Assembly (NCBI GenBank): GCA_937890135.1
Contig: CALBYC010000161.1
Location: forward strand, 1-17,429
Direction of reading: 5' to 3'
Origin: an uncultured Parabacteroides sp.
Lineage (GTDB): Bacteria > Bacteroidota > Bacteroidia > Bacteroidales > Tannerellaceae
DNA: 17,429 nt
Shown here: one piece after another, positions 6,368 through 12,972 of the stretch
How the letters are laid out: every line of letters begins with the position of its first letter
How positions within the stretch are numbered: the stretch's first letter is position 1
Program-made: the position numbers and the translations under genes
The notes under the pieces: generated by a model
The model's input: the letters and a program-made list of their open reading frames with translations, nothing else
The model's database searches: none
What the model was told of the DNA's origin: nothing

Positions 6368-7156
6368 ATGAAGACTAAAGTTTATTTATTGGTGGCATTT
6401 TTGTTCTGCTTCTTTTTGGACAGCTATGCCGCGGACAATGTGAATGGCAACGGGAAATTGAGCACAAAGACCATTAAAATCGACGATTTTAACGAAGTGC
6501 GCATCAATGGATTGATGGATTTCAACTATGTGCAGTCGGACAACGAATGCAATTTGGAAATCACATTAGATGAAAACCTTCACCAATACATCGACATCGA
6601 CATTCATGACAGGATTCTGACATTGGGTTTCGACAAGAAAGTCAAGGTGGGGAAACTGTCAAAGTTCATCGTGAAAACGAACTCTAAATGGTTAAAAAAG
6701 GCCAAAATAGCAGGGAATGCAAACTTTATGGTGAACAGCAAACTGACAGGGGATGAATTAGAGATAAAAGCAAATGACAACTGCCTGGTTCAATTCAAGA
6801 AGAGCGTAGAAGTAGGAGAAATTGATTTGGATGTGTCCGGAAGTGCCAACATGGTGATGGAAGAGTTAAAAGCGGACAAACTGAACTGCAACATGGGAGG
6901 CTCCGGGTCTATCCGGCTGAAAAACGGATCGGCGAAGCAGGGAAACTTCACGACATTAAGCAGCGGAGACATCCATGCGTTTGGCGTTGCCATCCCTGAC
7001 GTGAAATGCAAAATGGCCGGCAGCGGCTTGATGGAAATTCATCCGACCGCTAACCTCAACGCCTCCCTGATCGGGAAAGGCAACATACGTTACAAAGGTC
7101 CGGCAGCCGTGCAACAACGAATCATCGGGAAAGGGAAAATCGAGGAAGTCAAGTGA
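6368..7156 (+). CDS. Secreted GIN-domain (DUF2807) protein, second paralogue
   Basis: A 262-residue exported protein of the same DUF2807 family as its upstream neighbour. The signal peptide is MKTKVYLLVAFLFCFFLDSYA, cut before ADN. The mature start NGNGKLSTKTIKIDDFNEVRING is the standard GIN head (compare GNGTIVTKEFSVGPYDGIEVGG next door). Solenoid-like repeats follow about every 20 residues, but the turn is degenerate: AGNAN, SGSAN, GGSGS, SSGDI, AGSGL, GKGNI, GKGKI instead of a uniform TGGG. Both proteins end alike (GNIRAVK and GKIEEVK). ATG 6368 follows TAAGGAT, a weak ribosome site. The pair looks like an old duplication. Its function is unknown; it is probably a periplasmic or surface scaffold or ligand-binding solenoid. 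Confidence 0.85.
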   Translation: MKTKVYLLVAFLFCFFLDSYAADNVNGNGKLSTKTIKIDDFNEVRINGLMDFNYVQSDNECNLEITLDENLHQYIDIDIHDRILTLGFDKKVKVGKLSKFIVKTNSKWLKKAKIAGNANFMVNSKLTGDELEIKANDNCLVQFKKSVEVGEIDLDVSGSANMVMEELKADKLNCNMGGSGSIRLKNGSAKQGNFTTLSSGDIHAFGVAIPDVKCKMAGSGLMEIHPTANLNASLIGKGNIRYKGPAAVQQRIIGKGKIEEVK

Positions 7157-7178
7157 CATTCGATTTCATAATAATCTC

Positions 7179-7207
7179 TGCATGGATACCGGAGACTTAT
7201 CCATGCA
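7179..7207 (+). terminator. Hairpin after the second GIN gene, possible terminator without T-run
   Basis: TGCATGGATA (7179-7188) and TATCCATGCA (7198-7207) form a perfect 10-bp stem with a 9-nt loop, 22 nt after the stop codon. No T-run follows (AGGGATTACGG), so it may be an RNA 3'-end stabiliser or a weak or factor-dependent terminator. Confidence 0.5.
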
Positions 7208-7447
7208 AGGGATTACGGCAAAACCAGCGAAATTGGCAGCCCCGCAGTTGCCGCATAGGATTTGTGCCCCAAGTCAAAAGCAAAAAAGGTAAAAACAGCC
7301 ACGGCCATTGCCCTGAACGGTCGCAATCATTCCCAAAAGTGTTCCCAACCATTCTTTCCGACCTTCCCGTCCTCCCTCCTCCTTGCTTTCGTCCATTTTT
7401 GCGAAAAATAACAAGTCTATAAAATAGGAAATTGCAAGAATAACGCA
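7208..7447. other. Non-coding stretch between the GIN genes and the S9 peptidase
   Basis: No gene is supported here. Open frames exist on both strands, but they have no recognisable family, and the plus-strand frame starting at 7153 overlaps the preceding gene. The part 7350-7400 is strongly pyrimidine-rich on the plus strand. Apart from the hairpin before it and the -7 box after it, I see no defined element. Confidence 0.6.
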
Positions 7448-7455
7448 TACCTTTG
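7448..7455 (+). promoter_or_regulatory. -7 element for the S9 peptidase gene
   Basis: TACCTTTG lies 31 nt before ATG 7486. It continues as TACCTTTGCCGG, the same 12-mer found at the asnA promoter (14974-14985). Its position shows that the open frame beginning at 7453 is too early and supports ATG 7486. Confidence 0.6.
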
Positions 7456-7485
7456 CCGGCAATGATTTTTAACACTCGATATTAT

Positions 7486-9729
7486 ATGAACAAACTATTA
7501 TTAAGCGGATTGGCATTGCTCGTGAGCGGATATGCTGCCGCACAAGGGACTACAGCCGACTATAACCGGGCTTATGCGTTACGGAAAACGTTCAACGCCA
7601 AACAGGTTCATTATAGCCAGGTCAATCCCTCATGGAACGAGAACGGGAATTTTTTTTGGTACGTGAGAAACACCCCGGAAGGTCCGGTCTATGTCAAGGT
7701 AGATGCAAAAAAACAACAACGAAGTCAACTATTCGACCATAAGAAACTGGCTAACGCCCTTGCCGGGCAAAGCGGGAAAAAGGTGGATGAAAAACAGCTG
7801 CCCATCCAAAATTGCAAAGTGACAAACGGCATGGACACCCTGTTTTTCTCCTTCAACGGGACAAATTGGTGTTACGACATTGCGCGCGACCAACTTGTGG
7901 GAAAAGGGAAAACAGCCGCCCCCGGCAAACAACGCCACTGGATGGAAGTTGACGACGAGAAAAGCGCAAGCCCCGTACCTTCCCCCAACGGCAAATACGT
8001 GGCATTCATCAAGAATGACAACGTCTATGTCAAGGAAGTAGCCACAGGACAAGAAAAACAATTGAGCATCGATGGGACACTGAGCAACTATTACTCATCT
8101 TTCATCAGCTGGTCGCCGGATGGAACGAAAGTCGTCTCCTGCCGCATCCGTCCGGTCGAGAAACGGTTCGTCTACTACGTGGAGTCCTCACCTACCACCC
8201 AGTTACAGCCTATTTTGCACAAACAAGAATATGCAAAGCCTGGAGACGAGCTGATGTTCAAAGTCCCATGTGTTTTCGATGTGGAAACAGGCAAACGGTT
8301 CATCCCGTCCACGGATTTGTTCGCTCATCAATATGAAATATCATTTCCACAATGGAACAACGACAGCAAAGGAGTCACGTTCGAATACAACGAACGAGGA
8401 CATAAAGTCTACCGCGTGCTTGAATTGTCGGCAGAGACGGGGCAAGTCCGCACTTTGATCGAAGAGAAAGAGGACAAATATGTAAATTACCCGCGCATTT
8501 ACAGGAACTACCTGAAAGACGGCAAGCACATCCTCTGGACAAGCGAACGGGACAATTACAACCACCTTTACCTATACGACAGGGCAACAGCCCGGCCTGT
8601 CCGCCAGATTACAAAAGGAGAATGGTACGTGCGAGGAGTACAACATGTAGACGAGGCGAACCAGCTGATTTATTTCTCGGCGAATGGCATGAACAAGAAA
8701 GAAGACCCTTACCTCATCCATTACTACCGCATCGGCTTCGACGGGAAAAACCTAACGGAACTGACTCCGGAAGAAGGCATGCACCAGGCTTGGTACTCGC
8801 CTGACTACCAGTACATGGTAGATGTATATTCCAAGGTGGACCAGGCTCCCGTCGCATTGTTACGAAGCGCAAAAGACGGGAAAGTTTGCATGCAGCTGGA
8901 AAAAGCGGATATTTCCAAACTGACGGGAAACGGATGGAAAGCCCCCGAGGTCTTTTCGGCAAAGGGAAGAGATGGCGTGACAGATATGTGGGGAGTAATC
9001 TACAGACCTACCAACTTCGACGCATCGAAGAAATACCCCGTCATCGAGTATATTTATTCCGGTCCCGGCGACCAATATGTGCCTAAGTCATTTTCATCCT
9101 ATAATCCGTGGATGACTTCACTGGCAGAGCTGGGGTTCATTGTCGTGCAGGTAGATGGAATGACGACCTCGTTCCGCTCCAAGAAGTTTGAAGAAGTATG
9201 TTATAAGAACCTGAAAGACGCCGGACTGCCAGACCATATAGCATGGATCAAAGCGGCAGCCAAAAAATACCCTTACATGGATATCGACAACGTGGGCATA
9301 TTCGGGTGCTCGGCTGGCGGGCAAGAATCAACAACGGCCGTGCTGTTCCATCCTGAATTTTATAAAGCAGCCTACTCGGCTTGTGGTTGCCACGACAACC
9401 GCATGGACAAAATCTGGTGGAACGAACTATGGATGGGGTATCCGGTAGACGAATCATACAAAGCTTGCTCAAACGTTGAAAACGCCCACCTGCTGGAACG
9501 CCCGTTGATGCTGCTGGTCGGAGAAATGGACGACAACGTCGACCCGGCATCGACCATGCAAGTGGTCAACGCCTTAATCAAAGCGAACAAGGATTTTGAA
9601 TTAGTTGTCATACCCGGAGCGCACCACACCATGGGTGAAGATTTCGGAGAGCACAAACGTTTCGATTTCTTCGTCCGCCATTTGATGGGCATCAATCCTC
9701 CGGCATGGAATGAAGTGAAAACGAAATGA
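7486..9729 (+). CDS. Secreted S9-family serine peptidase (dipeptidyl-peptidase IV-like)
   Basis: A 747-residue exported serine exopeptidase of the S9B/C group. The signal peptide is MNKLLLSGLALLVSGYAAAQ. Residues about 60-470 are the DPP IV-type beta-propeller with repeated WSPDG- and P-NGKYVAF-like blades, and about 500-747 are the alpha/beta-hydrolase domain. The likely catalytic triad is Ser609 in GCSAGG, Asp682 in EMDDNVD and His714 in PGAHHTMG. These enzymes clip di- or tripeptides, usually after Pro or Ala, in the periplasm. The nucleophile elbow is GCSAGG rather than the DPP IV GWSYGG, so specificity may differ. Single gene with its own -7 box, convergent with yidD 38 nt away. Confidence 0.92.
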   Translation: MNKLLLSGLALLVSGYAAAQGTTADYNRAYALRKTFNAKQVHYSQVNPSWNENGNFFWYVRNTPEGPVYVKVDAKKQQRSQLFDHKKLANALAGQSGKKVDEKQLPIQNCKVTNGMDTLFFSFNGTNWCYDIARDQLVGKGKTAAPGKQRHWMEVDDEKSASPVPSPNGKYVAFIKNDNVYVKEVATGQEKQLSIDGTLSNYYSSFISWSPDGTKVVSCRIRPVEKRFVYYVESSPTTQLQPILHKQEYAKPGDELMFKVPCVFDVETGKRFIPSTDLFAHQYEISFPQWNNDSKGVTFEYNERGHKVYRVLELSAETGQVRTLIEEKEDKYVNYPRIYRNYLKDGKHILWTSERDNYNHLYLYDRATARPVRQITKGEWYVRGVQHVDEANQLIYFSANGMNKKEDPYLIHYYRIGFDGKNLTELTPEEGMHQAWYSPDYQYMVDVYSKVDQAPVALLRSAKDGKVCMQLEKADISKLTGNGWKAPEVFSAKGRDGVTDMWGVIYRPTNFDASKKYPVIEYIYSGPGDQYVPKSFSSYNPWMTSLAELGFIVVQVDGMTTSFRSKKFEEVCYKNLKDAGLPDHIAWIKAAAKKYPYMDIDNVGIFGCSAGGQESTTAVLFHPEFYKAAYSACGCHDNRMDKIWWNELWMGYPVDESYKACSNVENAHLLERPLMLLVGEMDDNVDPASTMQVVNALIKANKDFELVVIPGAHHTMGEDFGEHKRFDFFVRHLMGINPPAWNEVKTK

Positions 9730-9767
9730 CAAGGATGCCCTGAGTATAAAAAGCCAGGGAGATTTCA

Positions 9768-9989
9768 TCAAGGAAGCGGATCATATCCGCTTCCTCCCCA
9801 CGGATGGCAACGCGAAATGCGCTTTAACGCCAAATAAAGTCCTTTGAAGGGGCCGTATTTTTTTAAAGCTTGGACAGCATACTCCGAACAAGTCGGGACG
9901 TACCGGCACGAAGGAGGAGTAAAAGGAGAGATACAATTCTTGTAAAAATAGACAGGTATCAGCAACAGCCATGTAAGCAGTTTCTTCAT
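9768..9989 (-). CDS. yidD: Membrane protein insertion efficiency factor YidD
   Basis: A 73-residue protein of the YidD family, which assists YidC-dependent insertion of inner-membrane proteins. The N-terminus LLTWLLLIPVYFYKNCISP is an amphipathic or membrane-binding helix. The family signature PSCRYVPTCSEYAVQALKKYG follows from about residue 26, with the conserved Cys pair, then LKRISRCHPWGGSGYDPLP at the end, matching the usual RCHPW...GYDPVP tail. Full length. ATG overlaps the rnpA stop in an ATGA arrangement (9986-9989), so translation is coupled. It is the last gene of the minus-strand run and converges with the S9 peptidase. Confidence 0.96.
   Translation of the reverse strand: MKKLLTWLLLIPVYFYKNCISPFTPPSCRYVPTCSEYAVQALKKYGPFKGLYLALKRISRCHPWGGSGYDPLP
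9771..9795. terminator. Perfect palindromic hairpin inside the 3' end of yidD
   Basis: AGGAAGCGGAT (9771-9781) and ATCCGCTTCCT (9785-9795) form an 11-bp perfect stem around a 3-nt loop. It covers the codons for GSGYDPLP, immediately before the yidD stop, and lies 41 nt beyond the S9 stop. No T-run follows on either strand. It could end or protect transcripts of both convergent units. Confidence 0.45.
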
Positions 9990-10378
9990 TGCATTTTTTC
10001 TTTCAACTGGCGCAATGCTTTCGCCATGGACTTTTCAATACCTTTTTGGGGATAAATCTCTTTATCCATAAAAATAAAAGCAACCATCAAGAATAGGCCT
10101 TCACCCTGAACATGATTACACAATTCATGCTTTTGGGTTCGGTATGCTTCTCGCACTTGCCTCTTGACAAGGTTGCGTTTTACAGCTCTTTTAAAACGTT
10201 TTTTAGAGACACTCACCAAAATAGAAACAGGTACACTTCTATCTCTTGAATCTACCGATAAGAAAATCACACGTAAAGGATATGCGATGAAGGACTTTCC
10301 CTCCATGAACAAGGCATCTATATCTCGTTTCCTCGACAGGCGTTCTTTTTTTGACAAAGTGTACCTGTTGCCAACCAT
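9986..10378 (-). CDS. rnpA: Ribonuclease P protein component
   Basis: A 130-residue basic protein, the protein subunit of RNase P, which helps the RNA subunit trim 5' leaders of tRNA precursors. The N-terminus YTLSKKERLSRKRDIDALF is the family opening, and the RNR signature KRFKRAVKRNLVKRQVREAYR (60-80) is clear. The length is usual. ATG 10378 lies 1 nt after the hemD stop, and its own stop overlaps the yidD start. As elsewhere in Bacteroidota, rnpA sits with hemD rather than behind rpmH. Confidence 0.96.
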   Translation of the reverse strand: MVGNRYTLSKKERLSRKRDIDALFMEGKSFIAYPLRVIFLSVDSRDRSVPVSILVSVSKKRFKRAVKRNLVKRQVREAYRTQKHELCNHVQGEGLFLMVAFIFMDKEIYPQKGIEKSMAKALRQLKEKMQ

Positions 10379-10379
10379 C

Positions 10380-11141
10380 TTAATTATGCTCTCCTATCTC
10401 TTTTTTCAGATATTGTTCCAAAGCAGCTGTCATAGACGGAGCTTCCGGAGTCGGAGCCTCGACATCCAAACGCAGGCCCGCCTCTTTTACAGCTTTCGCC
10501 GTAGCAGGGCCAAAACAACCGATGCGGATATCGTTCTGCTCGAAATCAGGGAAATTCTTCAACAATGATGAAATCCCCGAAGGACTGAAGAAAACCAACA
10601 TGTCATAATCGAACTTCTCGTCGGCGGTAAAATCATTGCTAACCGTGCGGTACATGACGGCTTCAGTAAAATCAATCTTCTTACTTTCCAATTGTACCTT
10701 TAAATCATCTTTATGCACATCAGAAACAGGAATCAGGTATTTTTCCTTCGGATGTTTCGCTATTATAGTGACCAAATCATCCAACTTCCCATTAGCACCA
10801 AAAAAAATCTTTCTTTTCCTATAGACGATATACTTCTGAAGATAGACAGCTATCGATTCCGTCATACAGAAATATTTCATAGTCTCCGGAATCGTGACCC
10901 TTAATTCTTCACACAAACGGAAGAAAAAATCAATTCCAGCACGTGCTGTAAAAACAATTGCCGTATAATCCAATATTGAGATTCGTTGTTGCCTGAACTC
11001 TTTAGAAGACAAGGGTTCCACCTTTATGAACGGCCGGAAATCTATTTCGACACCATACTTTTCCGCAATGTCGAAATAAGGTGATTTTTCCGATGCCGGC
11101 TTAGGCTGTGATACTAATAGTTTTTTGATATTCAATGCCAT
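10380..11141 (-). CDS. hemD: Uroporphyrinogen-III synthase
   Basis: A 253-residue cytoplasmic enzyme that closes and inverts ring D of hydroxymethylbilane to give uroporphyrinogen III in tetrapyrrole (heme) synthesis. It has the two-lobed HemD fold: KKLLVSQPKP at the start, DYTAIVFTARAGIDFFF in lobe 1, then FDYDMLVFFSPSGISSLLKNF and IGCFGPATAKAVKEAGLRLD in lobe 2, with the conserved closing APTPEAPSMTAALE. The last two blocks are the best-kept parts of the family. Its start overlaps the end of the upstream membrane-protein gene by 10 nt (11132-11141), which suggests coupled translation. No other heme genes are in the window. A possible internal -7 box lies about 80 nt upstream. Confidence 0.94.
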   Translation of the reverse strand: MALNIKKLLVSQPKPASEKSPYFDIAEKYGVEIDFRPFIKVEPLSSKEFRQQRISILDYTAIVFTARAGIDFFFRLCEELRVTIPETMKYFCMTESIAVYLQKYIVYRKRKIFFGANGKLDDLVTIIAKHPKEKYLIPVSDVHKDDLKVQLESKKIDFTEAVMYRTVSNDFTADEKFDYDMLVFFSPSGISSLLKNFPDFEQNDIRIGCFGPATAKAVKEAGLRLDVEAPTPEAPSMTAALEQYLKKEIGEHN

Positions 11142-11848
11142 ATAGCACTTTTCTCGATAAAGTTATACAAATAAATTAGTCCTTTGTACATAATCCACAA
11201 AGGCAGAATTTCATGTGCGCAAAGGTACAAACTTAAATAGAAAATATCGAATTTTTTTATGCTAAATAAACGTATTGACTTATAAATTATCGCAAAACGG
11301 CCTAATATATAGAGCAAAATGAATAAAACGACACATGTCCGGCTCAGCCCCCTACTGACGGTTTGGACTATGACTGGAATGTACATAAGCATTCCCCACA
11401 CGCCTATCACGGAATTATAATTTAGTTTCCATTGCCTGTAATAATCAGGGCTTGCAAATATAAATATCAAGATTCTATAACAAAGACGTCGCAGGGAGTA
11501 ATAAAGCAAGACATAGGAAAAAGTAAGCAGGATGGTAATTTCCAGCTTGCCTTCCTTAATGACATGTATGAATCCATTCTCATATTCATAAAGGACAAGG
11601 GCCAACGAGAACAACATGATTGCTTGGAAAGTCAGGACTAAGTTCAGGACTTTGCTATAATAGACAGATATTTCAAGATTCATCTTTGAGCGGTTTGTCA
11701 CGCAAATGCGAAACATATTGAAAAATGATTTCACCTGCATTCGCGCCGTAATGGCCCAAAGGAGCAACATGATTAATAATATGCTAAATATCGTATCCCC
11801 GAAAAGCTGACCTTCCCACAAGCGAATTCCTACATATCCTTCAAACAT
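11132..11848 (-). CDS. DUF4271 family integral membrane protein
   Basis: A 238-residue inner-membrane protein of the Bacteroidota DUF4271 family, of unknown function. Hydrophobic segments at about 16-34, 68-86, 104-122, 147-165, 170-190 and 205-228 suggest six membrane helices, with a basic loop at about 36-55 and an aromatic-rich second half (YYSLRRLCYRILIFIF). The C-terminus SLYLCAHEILPLW carries a His-Glu pair inside the last hydrophobic region. The gene starts 17 nt after the pfkA stop and overlaps hemD by 10 nt, so it is very likely translated with hemD. The steady linkage with hemD, rnpA and yidD hints at a role tied to heme or the inner membrane, but the sequence does not show one. The start at ATG 11848 is reasonable; no longer N-terminus is possible without running into pfkA. 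Confidence 0.85.
   Translation of the reverse strand: MFEGYVGIRLWEGQLFGDTIFSILLIMLLLWAITARMQVKSFFNMFRICVTNRSKMNLEISVYYSKVLNLVLTFQAIMLFSLALVLYEYENGFIHVIKEGKLEITILLTFSYVLLYYSLRRLCYRILIFIFASPDYYRQWKLNYNSVIGVWGMLMYIPVIVQTVSRGLSRTCVVLFILLYILGRFAIIYKSIRLFSIKKFDIFYLSLYLCAHEILPLWIMYKGLIYLYNFIEKSAIWH
11220..11227 (-). promoter_or_regulatory. Possible internal -7 element ahead of hemD
   Basis: CAAAGGTA on the plus strand reads TACCTTTG on the minus strand, within the 3' part of the DUF4271 gene and about 79 nt before the hemD ATG. The -33 position is poor, and the motif falls on coding sequence (Leu-Tyr-Leu-Cys), so it may be chance. Confidence 0.3.
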
Positions 11849-11865
11849 TTTCCAGTCCCTGCCTA

Positions 11866-12879
11866 TTAAATTCCAAACGAAACTCCCATTCTTTTCCCTT
11901 GCACCAGCAAATCATTGTCCGGAGTTACCAGCTTTAGTTTCCCAGCGACTTCCTTCAAAGGTATCGAGCCTATCTTGCCATTTCGCATGCATACCATGCG
12001 ACCGTACTGCCTGTTTGCTATCAATTCAGTCGCGTACCCCCCAAAACGGGTCGCCAAATTGCGGTCATAGGGGGAAGGTGTGCCTCCACGTTGTATGTAC
12101 CCTAACACGGTCTTACGTGTTTCGATACCGGTTTTTTCCTCTATCTTATCCGTCAAATAATCTATCGCATGCGTCTTGTCCGGCAATTTCAAGCCTTCCG
12201 CAATCACGACAATAGAATGTGGTTTGCCTTTGTGTGCTCGTCGCAGTATGGCATCATAGACTTTCTGTTCATCAAATCCCAACTCCGGCAACAAGATAAC
12301 GTCCGCACCCCCAGCCATGCCGGCATGCAAGGCTATCCAGCCCGCATGGTGCCCCATCACCTCCACCAACATGACTCTTTTATGTGAACATGCCGTGGAA
12401 TGCAAACGGTCAATCGCATCCGTTGCAATATTCACGGCCGTGTCAAAACCAAATGTCTCGTCAGTTCCCCAAATATCATTGTCAATAGTTTTGGGCAGGC
12501 CTATGACGTTCATGCCATGTTCGGCCAAAAGATTGGTCGTTTTCTGCGTGCCGTTCCCACCAATACATACCAAACAATCCAATCCAATTTCTTGATATGC
12601 TTCTGTTATCAAGTTGGACTTTTCATGGTCAACCGAAGTCAACATCTCTCGGAAACCCTTCTCCCGAGAAGTACCCAATATGGTTCCGCCCATGTTCAGA
12701 ATGCCCGACAAACTATTCTCGTCCAATAGTTCAACGTCTCGATTCAAAAGCCCTGAAAACCCTCCGTGAATGCCAACGACTTCCATTCCATATTGAGTGA
12801 TTGCCGTTTTTCCGACACCGCGGATAGTTGCGTTAATCCCTGGACAATCTCCGCCTGATGAAAGAATACCTATCTTCAT
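11866..12879 (-). CDS. pfkA: 6-phosphofructokinase with GGNGT and MGHH variants
   Basis: A 337-residue cytoplasmic enzyme that phosphorylates fructose 6-phosphate to fructose 1,6-bisphosphate, the committed step of glycolysis. Motifs are SSGGDCPGINA (7-17), TSREKGFRE (70-78), GGNGT (107-111), PKTIDND (129-135, catalytic Asp133), MGHHAGWIAL (175-184) and GYIQRGG. Two positions differ from the classic E. coli enzyme: Asp103, which helps bind Mg-ATP, corresponds to Asn109, and Arg162, which touches fructose 6-phosphate, corresponds to His177. Gly110 at the donor-deciding position suggests ATP rather than pyrophosphate, but this is an inference. Its -7 box lies 21 nt upstream, divergent from the GH3 gene. 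DUF4271 begins 17 nt after its stop. Confidence 0.93.
   Translation of the reverse strand: MKIGILSSGGDCPGINATIRGVGKTAITQYGMEVVGIHGGFSGLLNRDVELLDENSLSGILNMGGTILGTSREKGFREMLTSVDHEKSNLITEAYQEIGLDCLVCIGGNGTQKTTNLLAEHGMNVIGLPKTIDNDIWGTDETFGFDTAVNIATDAIDRLHSTACSHKRVMLVEVMGHHAGWIALHAGMAGGADVILLPELGFDEQKVYDAILRRAHKGKPHSIVVIAEGLKLPDKTHAIDYLTDKIEEKTGIETRKTVLGYIQRGGTPSPYDRNLATRFGGYATELIANRQYGRMVCMRNGKIGSIPLKEVAGKLKLVTPDNDLLVQGKRMGVSFGI
11956..11963 (-). promoter_or_regulatory. Possible internal -7 element ahead of the DUF4271 gene
   Basis: The plus-strand CAAAGGTA reads TACCTTTG on the minus strand, within the last codons of pfkA and about 107 nt before the DUF4271 start. No good -33 element accompanies it. 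If real, it would let the DUF4271-hemD-rnpA-yidD group be expressed apart from pfkA. Confidence 0.3.
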
Positions 12880-12900
12880 AATTTCACTTTTTGTTTATCA

Positions 12901-12908
12901 CAAAGGTA
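12901..12908 (-). promoter_or_regulatory. -7 element of pfkA
   Basis: The minus strand reads TACCTTTG, a full TAnnTTTG match, with its end 21 nt before ATG 12879. The leader would be only about 15 nt. No clear -33 element is seen. It stands 31 nt from the divergent GH3 -7 box. Confidence 0.55.
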
Positions 12909-12939
12909 AAAATAAAAGTAGAAATATGAAGAGAATAAT

Positions 12940-12947
12940 TAACTTTG
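12940..12947 (+). promoter_or_regulatory. -7 element of the GH3 gene
   Basis: TAACTTTG matches TAnnTTTG and ends 25 nt before ATG 12973, giving a leader of about 19 nt. With the pfkA box at 12901-12908 it forms a compact divergent promoter region of 93 nt between the two start codons. Confidence 0.55.
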
Positions 12948-12972
12948 CTCCGTCAGAATTTAATTTATCACG

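Noticed and set aside
7197..7475. Minus-strand open frame of 92 codons and a nearby CGNCG zinc-ribbon-like reading
   Set aside because: The frame has no recognised family, is rich in residues from a pyrimidine tract, and lies in the promoter and leader region of the S9 gene. The CxxC reading is in another frame broken by a stop, with only one Cys pair.
7453..7485. TTG start at 7453 for the S9 peptidase
   Set aside because: It overlaps the -7 promoter box; ATG 7486 starts a clear signal peptide.
8714..9075. Open frames on the opposite strand of the S9 peptidase gene
   Set aside because: They are antisense shadows of a well-supported coding frame, with no family and no promoter.
9768..10378. 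Use of rnpA-yidD to call the replication origin
   Set aside because: In Bacteroidota these genes are linked to hemD rather than to rpmH-dnaA, so they do not mark oriC.
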